This document shows positions 1-6,590 of a stretch of 12,528 nt of DNA, piece after piece. Below the pieces are notes generated by a model, which saw only the letters and a list, made by a program, of their open reading frames with translations, did no database searches and was not told the DNA's origin. The translations under genes and the position numbers were made by a program. Every line of letters starts with the position of its first letter. Within the stretch, counting starts at the first letter, position 1. The stretch is taken from assembly GCA_003221085.1 (NCBI GenBank), contig QHUD01000113.1:1-12528 (forward strand), written 5' to 3'. The stretch comes from Gemmatimonadota bacterium. Its GTDB lineage: Bacteria > Gemmatimonadota > Gemmatimonadetes > Gemmatimonadales > GWC2-71-9.

Positions 1-972
1 CTCGGTGCCATGCACCGTGGTGAATACGACGCGGTAGATTCCGGGACGCTCCCGTTCCAGGGCGCCGAGGATCGAGTACCCGTCCAACGCGGGCAGATCG
101 ACGTCCAGGAGCAGCAAGGGACGCGTGCCCCGCACGTCGAGCGCGAGCAACTCGCGCAGTGCATCCCGCCCGTTACGATACGCCAAAAACCGATACCCGT
201 GCGCGCGCAACCCGTACTCGAGCAGCTCCGCCAGCGCGGCGTCGTCCTCCACGTAGATCACCTCCGGCACCAGGGCGGCGTCGCCGGACGCGACGACGGG
301 CTCGGCCGGCGTGGGCGGCGGTGCCGGCGCGGGAGGTGGAACGATCCACGCCAGTTCGTCTGGTCGCGGTCCGGGGGACACGGGACTGGGGACGGGGGGC
401 GGGGGCGGGGGCGAGGTGGGGGGGGGGACAGCTCGCGCGGGCGGCGCCGCGGGGCGTGGGTAGAGCAGCCCTTGCGGGGCTTGGGTAGGGGGTCTCGGTG
501 CTGGCCGGGGTGGCGGGCCGACCCACGGCAGTAGTGCCGAACCGGCTGCGGGCGAATGGGGCGGAGAGACCGGGGGGGCCGGGGGGGCCGGGACGCTCAC
601 CTCCGGTACTGCCAATCCGAGTAGCTCCGCTAGCCGTTTGACAAACCAGCGGGCGAGCGAGCCGCGCTCCACGTCCGGGTCGTCGGGTCGGGCGGCCCAA
701 TCTTTCACGGTGGCTTCCATGCCGGCCGCGAGGCGTGACGCTTCCATGAACCCGTACGAGCCGGCCGAGCCGTGCACCTTGTGAGTTTCGCGTCGCAGAG
801 CATCGAGCGCATGGCGGTCGCCACCTGCGGCGACGAGCCGCTCGGCGAGCCCCGCGAGTATTCCGAGCTGGGTGCGCGCGCTCTCGAGGTACTCCGCGAC
901 GAGCCCCGCCGGGAGCTCGGGGGCGGGCGGCGGGGGGGGCGGCGGAGCAGGCGGCGTGGCGTCACCTGTCAT
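1..972 (-). CDS. Hpt-receiver (REC) fusion protein, partial at left edge
   Basis: Two-component phosphorelay protein on the reverse strand; its C-terminus lies beyond the left edge. Reading from the ATG at 972-970 gives an open frame of 324 codons. Residues about 20-110 form an Hpt domain with the motif HKVHGSAGSYGF; the phospho-accepting His is H64. Residues about 118-237 are a linker in which roughly 45 of 100 residues are proline, including a run of six. From residue 238 a receiver domain begins (VIYVEDD, acidic pair D243-D244), with the phospho-acceptor Asp D290 in LLLLDVDLPALDG and the switch Thr in FTTVHG. The conserved Lys would lie beyond the edge, as would any output domain. Expected role is cytoplasmic phosphotransfer between a histidine kinase and this or another receiver. 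No strong Shine-Dalgarno is visible before the ATG. Domain identity is firm; partner and output are unknown. Confidence 0.88.
   Translation of the reverse strand, partial: MTGDATPPAPPPPPPPAPELPAGLVAEYLESARTQLGILAGLAERLVAAGGDRHALDALRRETHKVHGSAGSYGFMEASRLAAGMEATVKDWAARPDDPDVERGSLARWFVKRLAELLGLAVPEVSVPAPPAPPVSPPHSPAAGSALLPWVGPPPRPAPRPPTQAPQGLLYPRPAAPPARAVPPPTSPPPPPPVPSPVSPGPRPDELAWIVPPPAPAPPPTPAEPVVASGDAALVPEVIYVEDDAALAELLEYGLRAHGYRFLAYRNGRDALRELLALDVRGTRPLLLLDVDLPALDGYSILGALERERPGIYRVVFTTVHGTE
570..590. repeat. 9-bp GC-rich tandem repeat in Pro-linker coding region
   Basis: The unit CCGGGGGGG is repeated a little over twice. On the reverse strand it encodes part of a Pro-Ala-Pro-Pro run in the linker between the Hpt and receiver domains. 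A second G-rich low-complexity stretch at about 390-428 encodes the six-proline run. Both look like slippage-prone DNA tolerated because it lies in a disordered linker. Confidence 0.5.
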
Positions 973-983
973 GGAGTACCAAG

Positions 984-1292
984 ATGGGGAATCGGCCCGT
1001 CAGAATGCCAGAGTTCGCGGGTGACGCGTGGTTGCGCGGGCCGGACCCGGCGCGATATTGCCTCAACGGACAACCGATGACGGACCACGACGCCGCCGGC
1101 CTCTGTCGCAGCTGCCGCTGGATGCGAGCCGTGACCAATCGGCGCGGGTCGACGTTCTTACGCTGTGGCCGCGCCGACACGGACCCGCGCTTCACTCGCT
1201 ACCCGGCGCTCCCGATGCTCGAGTGCATCGGGTACGAGCAGGCTCGGGCGGATCACGACCTGGGGAGAGGGAAACCGGGGGAGGTTTCGTAG
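984..1292 (+). CDS. Small four-cysteine (putative zinc-binding) protein
   Basis: A 102-residue protein whose C-terminal two thirds carry four spaced cysteines: C41 and C44 (CRSC), C61 (RCGRA) and C81 (ECIGYE). Between them lies a distinctive RRGSTF and TDPRFTRYPALP pattern. The spacing CxxC-x16-C-x19-C suggests one structural zinc or metal site. I know of similar short soil-bacterial proteins, but no established function. ATG 984 has GGAG at 973-976, 7 nt upstream, which supports it. However, it leaves only 11 bases to the divergent start codon. The internal ATG at 1077 (M32, giving 71 residues just before the cysteine core) would leave a normal divergent promoter region and is a serious alternative. 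Codons before M32 are also less GC-rich at third positions. The gene ends in TAG. Start uncertain; gene likely real. Confidence 0.7.
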   Translation: MGNRPVRMPEFAGDAWLRGPDPARYCLNGQPMTDHDAAGLCRSCRWMRAVTNRRGSTFLRCGRADTDPRFTRYPALPMLECIGYEQARADHDLGRGKPGEVS

Positions 1293-1336
1293 GCACGAAT
1301 CCGGTCCCGGCTATTGCGTCCGCGCGCCGGTTTCCC
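1269..1336. repeat. 10-bp inverted repeat around the end of the Cys4 gene
   Basis: GGGAAACCGG at 1269-1278 is perfectly matched by CCGGTTTCCC at 1327-1336, with a 48-nt spacer that contains the TAG stop (1290-1292). The left arm can also pair locally: GAAACC 1271-1276 with GGTTTC 1283-1288 over a 6-nt loop. No T-tract follows, so a classical intrinsic terminator is not supported. It could be a transcript-end structure or a protein-binding site upstream of the HD gene. Confidence 0.4.
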
Positions 1337-1385
1337 CAGTTTGATTTTCGCGCCCCCTGACACCGCTCTAAGCTCGAGGTCTCTC

Positions 1386-2312
1386 GTGGCCCAACCGCGT
1401 CCCCTGGAGCGCGCCAAGCTCTTCTTCTTCCGCCACTTCGAGCGGATTTTCGTGCTGCTGCTGGTGCTCGCGATGGCCGCCATCCACGCCCTCGTGGAGC
1501 AGAAGTTCGCGTTCCTGAGCTTTTACTATTTGCCGATGATTCTCGCCGGCTTCTACGGCGGCCGCCGCTTCGCCGTGATGGCGGGCGTGTTCGTCGTCGC
1601 GCTCGTCTTCTATTACCAGTACTTCCAGGGCCTCGACATGCTGCCCGGCTTCTACCCCGACGCCCTGCTCGCGCTCGGCCCGTGGGCCGGCTTCCTGATC
1701 CTCACCGGCTACGTCGTGGGTGGCCTCGCGGAGCAGCGAGCGGTGCGGCTCGCCGAGGTGAAGAACGCGTACCTCGCGACGCTGGAGTTGTTGACCTATC
1801 ACATCGAATCCGCCGAGCGGAATCAGCAGGGGCACTCGAATCGGGTGGCCGACGTCGCGGCGGCGATCGGACGGGAGCTGAAGCTCACCGAGTCCGACCT
1901 CGAGAACCTGCGCGTGGCGGCGCTGCTGCACGAAGTGGGGACACGCGACCAGCGCCTGCTACGACTCCTCTCACGCTCCGTGTCGGATTCGTCGGTAGGC
2001 GTGGCGCGCGCCATGCGCGGCGCCGCCGAGATCATCGGGGAGTACGGGCATTACTACGAAATCGTCGGCGAAGACTGGGACATCGAAACGCTGCCGCTGC
2101 CGCTGACCGTGAAGATCCTCGCCGTGGCGGACGCGTTCGAAACTCTGCAGATGGCGACGCCGGTACGGCCGGCGTTCCCCAAGTGGACCGCCCTCGAGGA
2201 AGTGGAGAAGAGCGTGGGCAAAACGTTCGCGAAAGCTGCCGTGCGGGCGTTGCGCAGCGTCGCCGGCCGGCCGGAGGCGGCCGCGCCGGAGGCAGGCCTG
2301 AAGGTCGTCTAG
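1386..2312 (+). CDS. Membrane protein with degenerate HD / HD-GYP-like domain
   Basis: A 308-residue protein from GTG 1386, chosen because GAGGT lies 5 nt upstream; the more distant in-frame TTG at 1314 has no such site. About four hydrophobic segments (near residues 21-38, 42-57, 62-80 and 92-115) form a membrane sensor module, followed by a short helical connector. Residues about 130-255 resemble the HD-GYP fold: GHSNRVADVAAAIG, then ALLHEVG where the family has LLHDIGK, and a closing ILAVADAFETL typical of HD-GYP proteins. The catalytic HD is H182-E183, the following Lys is Thr, and the HHExxDGxGYP segment is replaced by a stretch around YGHYYEIVGEDW. Cyclic-di-GMP hydrolysis therefore looks unlikely, and a non-enzymatic sensory or scaffold role is inferred. 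The TAG stop overlaps that of the convergent gene by four bases. Confidence 0.82.
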   Translation: MAQPRPLERAKLFFFRHFERIFVLLLVLAMAAIHALVEQKFAFLSFYYLPMILAGFYGGRRFAVMAGVFVVALVFYYQYFQGLDMLPGFYPDALLALGPWAGFLILTGYVVGGLAEQRAVRLAEVKNAYLATLELLTYHIESAERNQQGHSNRVADVAAAIGRELKLTESDLENLRVAALLHEVGTRDQRLLRLLSRSVSDSSVGVARAMRGAAEIIGEYGHYYEIVGEDWDIETLPLPLTVKILAVADAFETLQMATPVRPAFPKWTALEEVEKSVGKTFAKAAVRALRSVAGRPEAAAPEAGLKVV

Positions 2313-2584
2313 GAGCCGGGCGGGAGCTCGGGCGTTCGCCGCCCGCTCGCGACTCCGCCAGCCACTCCCACCCCGAACGCCGCCGCAGTCCAGACCGTCA
2401 CCGGAAGGACCGCCCCGAGCGGGAGCGCCACCACACTGGCGGCGAGCGCCGCGGCGACTCCCGCGACCACCGGCGCCGCGGGCCTCCGCACCGCATCGAC
2501 GAAGCGCAGCCGGGTCCGCACGAAGTTCCGCGTGGCCACGAACCCTGCGCCGAGCACCGCCGCACCGATCAACAAGCCCAACAT
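2309..2584 (-). CDS. Small hydrophobic membrane protein
   Basis: A 91-residue protein starting at ATG 2584-2582, with an excellent Shine-Dalgarno (AAGGAG, 6 nt before the start codon). The frame extends further upstream to 2692 but without comparable initiation signals and into the neighbouring promoter and gene. It has hydrophobic segments near residues 1-17, 37-55 and 57-78, separated by an arginine-rich loop (RNFVRTRLRF), and a polar Pro-rich tail. I do not recognise a family. It is divergent from the M16 pair and convergent with the HD gene, so it is probably monocistronic. Ends in TAG, overlapping the convergent TAG stop. Confidence 0.72.
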   Translation of the reverse strand: MLGLLIGAAVLGAGFVATRNFVRTRLRFVDAVRRPAAPVVAGVAAALAASVVALPLGAVLPVTVWTAAAFGVGVAGGVASGRRTPELPPGS

Positions 2585-2617
2585 GTGGATCTCCTTGGTC
2601 GCGCGCCCTACGCAACT

Positions 2618-2652
2618 TGCGGGAACGGAGTTTCCAGGGCAAATCTCCCGCA
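2618..2652. promoter_or_regulatory. Inverted repeat in the divergent region upstream of the M16 pair
   Basis: TGCGGGA at 2618-2624 is the exact reverse complement of TCCCGCA at 2646-2652, with 21 nt between. It sits between the divergent small membrane protein and the first M16 gene, 5 nt before that gene's GAGGAG ribosome-binding site (2658-2663). It could be an operator dyad or a 5'-leader hairpin. No convincing -35/-10 pair was found here, so the role is inference. Confidence 0.35.
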
Positions 2653-2666
2653 CCTTCGAGGAGTGA

Positions 2667-4040
2667 ATGATGCCCCGCCTTGCGACCGCCATCGCCGTCG
2701 TGCTGGGAGCCCTGTGCGCCCGTCCGCCCGTCCGCCTGTCCGCCCAGTCGCTCCGTGTTCCCTACCAGACGTTCACCCTGGCGAACGGCCTCAAGGTCAT
2801 CGTGCACGAGGATCACTCGGTACCGGTGGTGGCGGTGAACATGTGGTATCACGTCGGCTCCTCGGACGAGAAGCCGGGGCGGACCGGGTTCGCCCACCTG
2901 TTCGAGCACGTCATGTTCATGGGCTCTCAGCACGTGCCGACCGGTGAGTTCGACCGGTTGCTCGAGGCGGCGGGGGCGGACAATAACGCCTCGACCTCCG
3001 AAGACCGCACCAACTATTACGAGGACGGGCCCGCGAACGCGCTCCCCCTCATGCTGTACCTCGACGCGGACCGGATGGGGTTCCTGTTGCCCGAGATGAC
3101 CGCGGACAAGGTCGACCTGCAACGCGGCGTGGTACAGAACGAGCGGCGGCAGAGCTACGAGAACCGTCCCTACGGGCTCGCGGAGGAGAACATCCTGGAG
3201 CGCCTCTACCCCGCGAGCCATCCGTATCACTGGCCGGTGATCGGCTCGATGGCGGACCTCCAGGCGGCCACGCTGGACGACGTCCGCGCGTTCTTCCAGA
3301 GGTACTATACGCCGAACAACGCGACGCTCGCGATCGCGGGCGACATCACCGCGCGGGACGCCCGCCCGCTCGCGGAGCGCTACTTTGGCGATATCGCCCG
3401 CGGGCCCGCGGTGACCCGCACGCCGCCGCCCCCGGTGCTGGTGACGCGAGCGGTCGGCGCCGTGCTGGAGGACCGCGTTCAGCTGCCGCGCGTGTATGAT
3501 GCCTGGCACACGGTGAAGGCGTTCAGCGCCGACGATGCCACGCTGGACGTCCTGGCCAACGTGCTCGCCGCCGGCCGGTCGTCACGTCTCTACCGACGGC
3601 TGGTCTACGAGCTGCAGGTCGCGACCGACGTCGTGGCCTACCAGGACGGCAGCCGCATCGACGGGAAATTCGTGGCGTATGCCACCGCCCGCCCCGGCCA
3701 CGACCTCGGAGAGCTGCAACGGGTCATCGACGAAGAGCTGCGCAAGCTCGCCGACCAGGGCCCGACGCCGCGCGAGGTGCAGCGGGCCCAGAACACGTTC
3801 GAGGCGCAGTTCCTGTCGCGCATGGAGCGCGTCGGCGGGTTTGGCGGCAAGGCCGATCAATTGAATTTCTACAACTACTTCGTCGGGACGCCGGACTACT
3901 TCCAGAAGGACCTGGATCGGTACGCCCGCGTGACGCCGGCGGCGGTACAGCGCGCCGTGCGCATGTACCTCTCGCCGGGCCACCGCGTCGTGCTGAGCGT
4001 GGTGCCACAAGGGAAGCCGGAGCTGGCGGTGCAGCAATGA
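2667..4040 (+). CDS. Secreted M16 zinc peptidase, catalytic subunit
   Basis: A 457-residue processing-peptidase/insulinase-type metalloprotease, predicted to act on peptides outside the cytoplasm. A Sec signal peptide covers residues 1-27 and ends LSAQ. The inverted zinc motif HLFEH is at 77-81 (H77, catalytic E80, H81), with the distal zinc ligand Glu at about E159 in QNERRQ, the correct spacing for the family. The second M16 lobe covers residues about 215-440. Its Arg/Tyr substrate-binding motif is degenerate (LVYELQVATDV in place of LRExxGYTY). Two tandem ATGs occur at 2667 and 2670. GAGGAG (2658-2663) is 3 nt from the first and 6 nt from the second, so the second may be the real start. 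The stop overlaps the next gene's start (ATGA, 4037-4040), implying coupled translation with a complementary partner subunit. Confidence 0.93.
   Translation: MMPRLATAIAVVLGALCARPPVRLSAQSLRVPYQTFTLANGLKVIVHEDHSVPVVAVNMWYHVGSSDEKPGRTGFAHLFEHVMFMGSQHVPTGEFDRLLEAAGADNNASTSEDRTNYYEDGPANALPLMLYLDADRMGFLLPEMTADKVDLQRGVVQNERRQSYENRPYGLAEENILERLYPASHPYHWPVIGSMADLQAATLDDVRAFFQRYYTPNNATLAIAGDITARDARPLAERYFGDIARGPAVTRTPPPPVLVTRAVGAVLEDRVQLPRVYDAWHTVKAFSADDATLDVLANVLAAGRSSRLYRRLVYELQVATDVVAYQDGSRIDGKFVAYATARPGHDLGELQRVIDEELRKLADQGPTPREVQRAQNTFEAQFLSRMERVGGFGGKADQLNFYNYFVGTPDYFQKDLDRYARVTPAAVQRAVRMYLSPGHRVVLSVVPQGKPELAVQQ
2721..2744 (+). repeat. Octamer tandem repeat (CGTCCGCC x3) in M16 signal peptide
   Basis: Three consecutive 8-bp units: CGTCCGCC, CGTCCGCC, TGTCCGCC. 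They encode the end of the signal peptide (RPPVRLSA). The unit is the reverse complement of the GGCGGACG family found at four other places in this window. Confidence 0.75.
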
Positions 4041-5524
4041 GGGCGGACCGGCGGACCGGCGGTCTGGCGGTCGGAGTCGGACGGGCGAGTCTGCTGCTCG
4101 CGGTGCTAGGGGTGTTCCTGATCGCCGGTCCGCCCGAGCGCCTGTCCGCCCAAGTCGATCGAACCAAGCCGCCCGCACTCGCGCCTCCCCCGGCGCTCAG
4201 GCTCCCGGCCGTCCAGACCACGGTGCTGCCGAACGGCCTGATTGTCGCCGTCGTCGAGATGCACAAGGTGCCGGTGGTGGACGTGCAGCTGCTCGTCGAC
4301 GCGGGCGCGGCGCGGGACCCCTCGGCCGCCCCCGGGCTCGCGACCTTCACGGCGACGATGCTGCAGCAGGGAGCAGGCCCGCGCGGCGCCCTCGAGGTCG
4401 CGGACGAAGCGGCGTTCCTCGGCGCCCAGCTCAGCACGACGGCGAGCTTCGACGGCGCGAGCGCGTCGATCCACGTGCCCAAGCGGCGGCTCGAGGCCGC
4501 GCTCGACCTGCTCGCGGACGTGGTGCTGCGGCCCACGTTCGGCGATTCGGAGATCGCCCGGCAAAGGGAGCTCCGCGCGGCGCAGCTGGTGCAGCAGCGC
4601 GACGAGCCTGTAGCCGTGGCGAACGTCGTCTTTCCGGCGATCGTGTTCGGCCGCGAGCATCCGTATGGGCACCCGCTGAACGGCACCGACAGCGCCACCG
4701 CTCGGCTCGCGCGCGAGCACGTGGCGGAATTCTATCGGACGTATTACCGGCCCAATGGCGCGCGCCTGCTGATCGTGGGGGACGTCACCCTCGCCGAAGC
4801 GCGTCGGCTCGCGGCCACGCGCTTCGGGGACTGGGAGCGCGGTGATATCCCTGCGTTCCCGAGCCCTCCCGCTCCCCCGCTGGCGGCGGCCCGCACGGTC
4901 TACCTGGTCGACAAACCGGGGGCAGCGCAGTCCGTGGTCCGCATCGGCCATGTGGGTCCGGCGCGCACGACGCCAGACTGGTTCGCGCTCGAGGTGTTAA
5001 ACACGATCGTCGGTGGCGCGTTCACCTCGCGGCTGAACCAGAATCTGCGGGAGACCCACGGCTACACCTACGGCGCCTTCTCGCAGTTCGCGCCGCGCCG
5101 GCTCACCGGGGCGTTCGTGGCGCTCGCGTCGGTCGTGACGACCAAGACCGACAGCTCACTCATCGAGTTTCTGAAGGAGCTGCGACGGATCCGCGATGAG
5201 CCGGTGGCGCCACCCGAGCTCGCGAAGGCGAAGGCCTACCTCACGCTCGGCCTGCCGGGGGACTTCGAGACGACCGGGGGCGCCGCAGGGCGGTTCCGCG
5301 AGCTGCTCGCCTTCGGCCTGCCGCTCGACTACTACGACCACTATGTGGAACGGATCAACGCCATCACGGGCGCCGACGTGCAGCGCGTGGCGCGTCAATA
5401 CATCGACCCGGATCACTTCGATATCGTGGTGGTGGGCGACCGGAGTCAGATCGAAGCGGGGATCAAGGCCTTGAACGAGGGGCCCGTCGTGTACCGGGAT
5501 TTCTGGGGACAGGAGCTCAAGTAG
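4037..5524 (+). CDS. Secreted M16-like protein, non-catalytic partner subunit
   Basis: A 495-residue M16 homologue with an N-terminal signal sequence (hydrophobic core about residues 17-31, probable cleavage in RLSAQ at 35-39). The position where the zinc motif should lie reads GLATFTATMLQQGA (about residues 100-113), with neither histidine, so it cannot bind the catalytic zinc. It does retain the C-lobe motif LRETHGYTYG with R338 and Y345, the Arg/Tyr pair that non-catalytic M16 subunits use to hold the substrate. Known bacterial heterodimeric M16B proteases and mitochondrial processing peptidase divide labour between subunits in a comparable way. Together with the four-base start/stop overlap with the upstream catalytic gene, this supports a heteromeric enzyme. 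The C-terminus ends in FWGQELK. It ends in TAG, three bases from the convergent FabH-like stop. Confidence 0.92.
   Translation: MRADRRTGGLAVGVGRASLLLAVLGVFLIAGPPERLSAQVDRTKPPALAPPPALRLPAVQTTVLPNGLIVAVVEMHKVPVVDVQLLVDAGAARDPSAAPGLATFTATMLQQGAGPRGALEVADEAAFLGAQLSTTASFDGASASIHVPKRRLEAALDLLADVVLRPTFGDSEIARQRELRAAQLVQQRDEPVAVANVVFPAIVFGREHPYGHPLNGTDSATARLAREHVAEFYRTYYRPNGARLLIVGDVTLAEARRLAATRFGDWERGDIPAFPSPPAPPLAAARTVYLVDKPGAAQSVVRIGHVGPARTTPDWFALEVLNTIVGGAFTSRLNQNLRETHGYTYGAFSQFAPRRLTGAFVALASVVTTKTDSSLIEFLKELRRIRDEPVAPPELAKAKAYLTLGLPGDFETTGGAAGRFRELLAFGLPLDYYDHYVERINAITGADVQRVARQYIDPDHFDIVVVGDRSQIEAGIKALNEGPVVYRDFWGQELK
4042..4073 (+). repeat. Octamer tandem repeat (GGCGGACC-type x4) at the start of the second M16 gene
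   Basis: Consecutive units GGCGGACC, GGCGGACC, GGCGGTCT, GGCGGTCG, then after a 2-nt slip GTCGGACG at 4076-4083. They begin two bases after the start codon and encode the N-region of the signal peptide. The orientation is opposite to the copy in the first M16 gene. Confidence 0.75.
4125..4150 (+). repeat. Octamer-family units at the signal peptide end of the second M16 gene
   Basis: GGTCCGCC (4127-4134) and TGTCCGCC (4143-4150) match the unit at 2721-2744. CCGGTCCGCC (4125-4134) is the exact reverse complement of GGCGGACCGG at 4042-4051 and 4050-4059. The signal-peptide hydrophobic core is therefore flanked by inverted copies of the repeat. Confidence 0.6.
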
Positions 5525-5527
5525 GGA

Positions 5528-6523
5528 CTACCACCGGATTGCCGCGCTCGCCCAGGTGAACCCGGACCCGAACGCGGTCATGACCAGCAGGTCTCCCCGC
5601 TGGAGCCGTCCCTCGCACAGCGCTTCGTGCAGCGCGATGGGAATCGAAGCGGCGGTCGTATTGCCGTATTTCTGGATGTTCACGTACACCTGGTCGTCGC
5701 GCAGGCCGACCGCTTTCTGCACCATCTCGAGGATCCGCAGGTTTGCCTGGTGCGGGACGAGGAGCTTTACGTCCGCCGGCGTCAGGCCGTTCGCCGTGAG
5801 AGCAGTGGTCACCGACTGAGGCATCAGGACCGATGCGTACTTGAAGACCTCCCGGCCTTCCATCACGGCGCGATGCTTCCCCTCTTCGATGAGCTCGGCG
5901 CTGATGAACGGGTCGTGCGCCAGGCCGGGGGCGTCGACCCAGAGTTTCTCGGCGTGGCGGCCGTCGGCATACAGGTGGGTCGAGAGCACGCCGCGTCCCG
6001 GGGCGTCGGTGGGACCGAGGATTGCGACGCCCGCCCCGTCACCGAACAGGACGGCGGTGTCGCGACCGCGCGTCGTCCGGTCGAGCCCGCGGGAGTGCAC
6101 CTCCGCGCCGACGAGCAGCACGCGAGCGTACTGGCCGGACCGGATCCAGGCGTCCGCAACCGATAACCCGTACACGAATCCGGCGCACTGGTTGCGCACG
6201 TCGATTGCGGGGATGTCGCTGATCCCGAGCTCGCGCTGCAAGAACACGCCGTTGCCGGGCTCGAAATGGTCGGGGGTACAGGTGCAGTACACGATGCAAT
6301 CCAGGTCCGTCGCCTTCATGCCCGCCTTCGCGAGCGCCTGCAGGGCCGCCCGCCGTGCCAGGCCAGCGCCCGTCTCGCCGTCCGACACCCAGTGTCGCGT
6401 CTTGATCCCCGAGCGCTGGGTGATCCACTCATCGGAGGTGTCCATGATGCGCGAGAGATCGTCGTTGGTGACGACGCGCTCGGGCACGTGGAACCCGGTG
6501 GCGATGAACTCGGTGCGTGGCAT
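5528..6523 (-). CDS. fabH: 3-oxoacyl-ACP synthase III (FabH-like ketosynthase)
   Basis: A 331-residue thiolase-fold ketosynthase III, the enzyme class that condenses an acyl-CoA with malonyl-ACP to start fatty acid synthesis. The full triad is present: nucleophile C113 in NQCAGFVYGL, H258 in VPHQANLR, and N288 in KYGNTTAAS. Other family signatures are TSDEWITQRSGI near residues 29-40, FGDGAGVAIL at 160-169 and the C-terminal FGSGFTWASA. Start ATG 6523-6521 has AAGGA 4 nt upstream and matches the FabH N-terminus. The frame extends upstream to 6766 but that part lies over the divergent gene and has no FabH character. No other fab, acpP or plsX gene is adjacent, so this may be a second or specialised KAS III (for example branched starter or secondary lipid) rather than the housekeeping copy. 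The symbol is by similarity. Confidence 0.9.
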   Translation of the reverse strand: MPRTEFIATGFHVPERVVTNDDLSRIMDTSDEWITQRSGIKTRHWVSDGETGAGLARRAALQALAKAGMKATDLDCIVYCTCTPDHFEPGNGVFLQRELGISDIPAIDVRNQCAGFVYGLSVADAWIRSGQYARVLLVGAEVHSRGLDRTTRGRDTAVLFGDGAGVAILGPTDAPGRGVLSTHLYADGRHAEKLWVDAPGLAHDPFISAELIEEGKHRAVMEGREVFKYASVLMPQSVTTALTANGLTPADVKLLVPHQANLRILEMVQKAVGLRDDQVYVNIQKYGNTTAASIPIALHEALCEGRLQRGDLLVMTAFGSGFTWASAAIRW

Positions 6524-6590
6524 CGGTTCCTTGCGAGAAAGGGGCGCCCGGAGAAGATTTCGCCCGCGACCCACCAAAGCAAGGGAGTCG

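Noticed and set aside
1341..1371. Sigma70-like promoter TTGATT / CTCTAA before the HD gene
   Set aside because: The spacer is 19 nt and the -10 match is poor, so I do not list it as a feature.
1314..1385. Upstream TTG start for the HD-domain protein
   Set aside because: No ribosome-binding site and a non-membrane, unremarkable extension. GTG 1386 has GAGGT at proper spacing.
2585..2692. N-terminal extension of the small membrane protein to 2692
   Set aside because: It would cross the divergent promoter region and the M16 start. The ATG at 2584 has a near-consensus AAGGAG.
1682..2947. Forward open frame of 421 codons overlapping the HD and M16 genes
   Set aside because: Overlaps well-supported genes in another phase and has Arg/Gly-rich composition without recognisable features.
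1971..3509. Reverse-strand open frame of 512 codons
   Set aside because: It lies antisense to the HD gene, small membrane gene and first M16 gene. The product is Arg/Gly/His-rich without domains, as expected for shadow frames in high-GC DNA.
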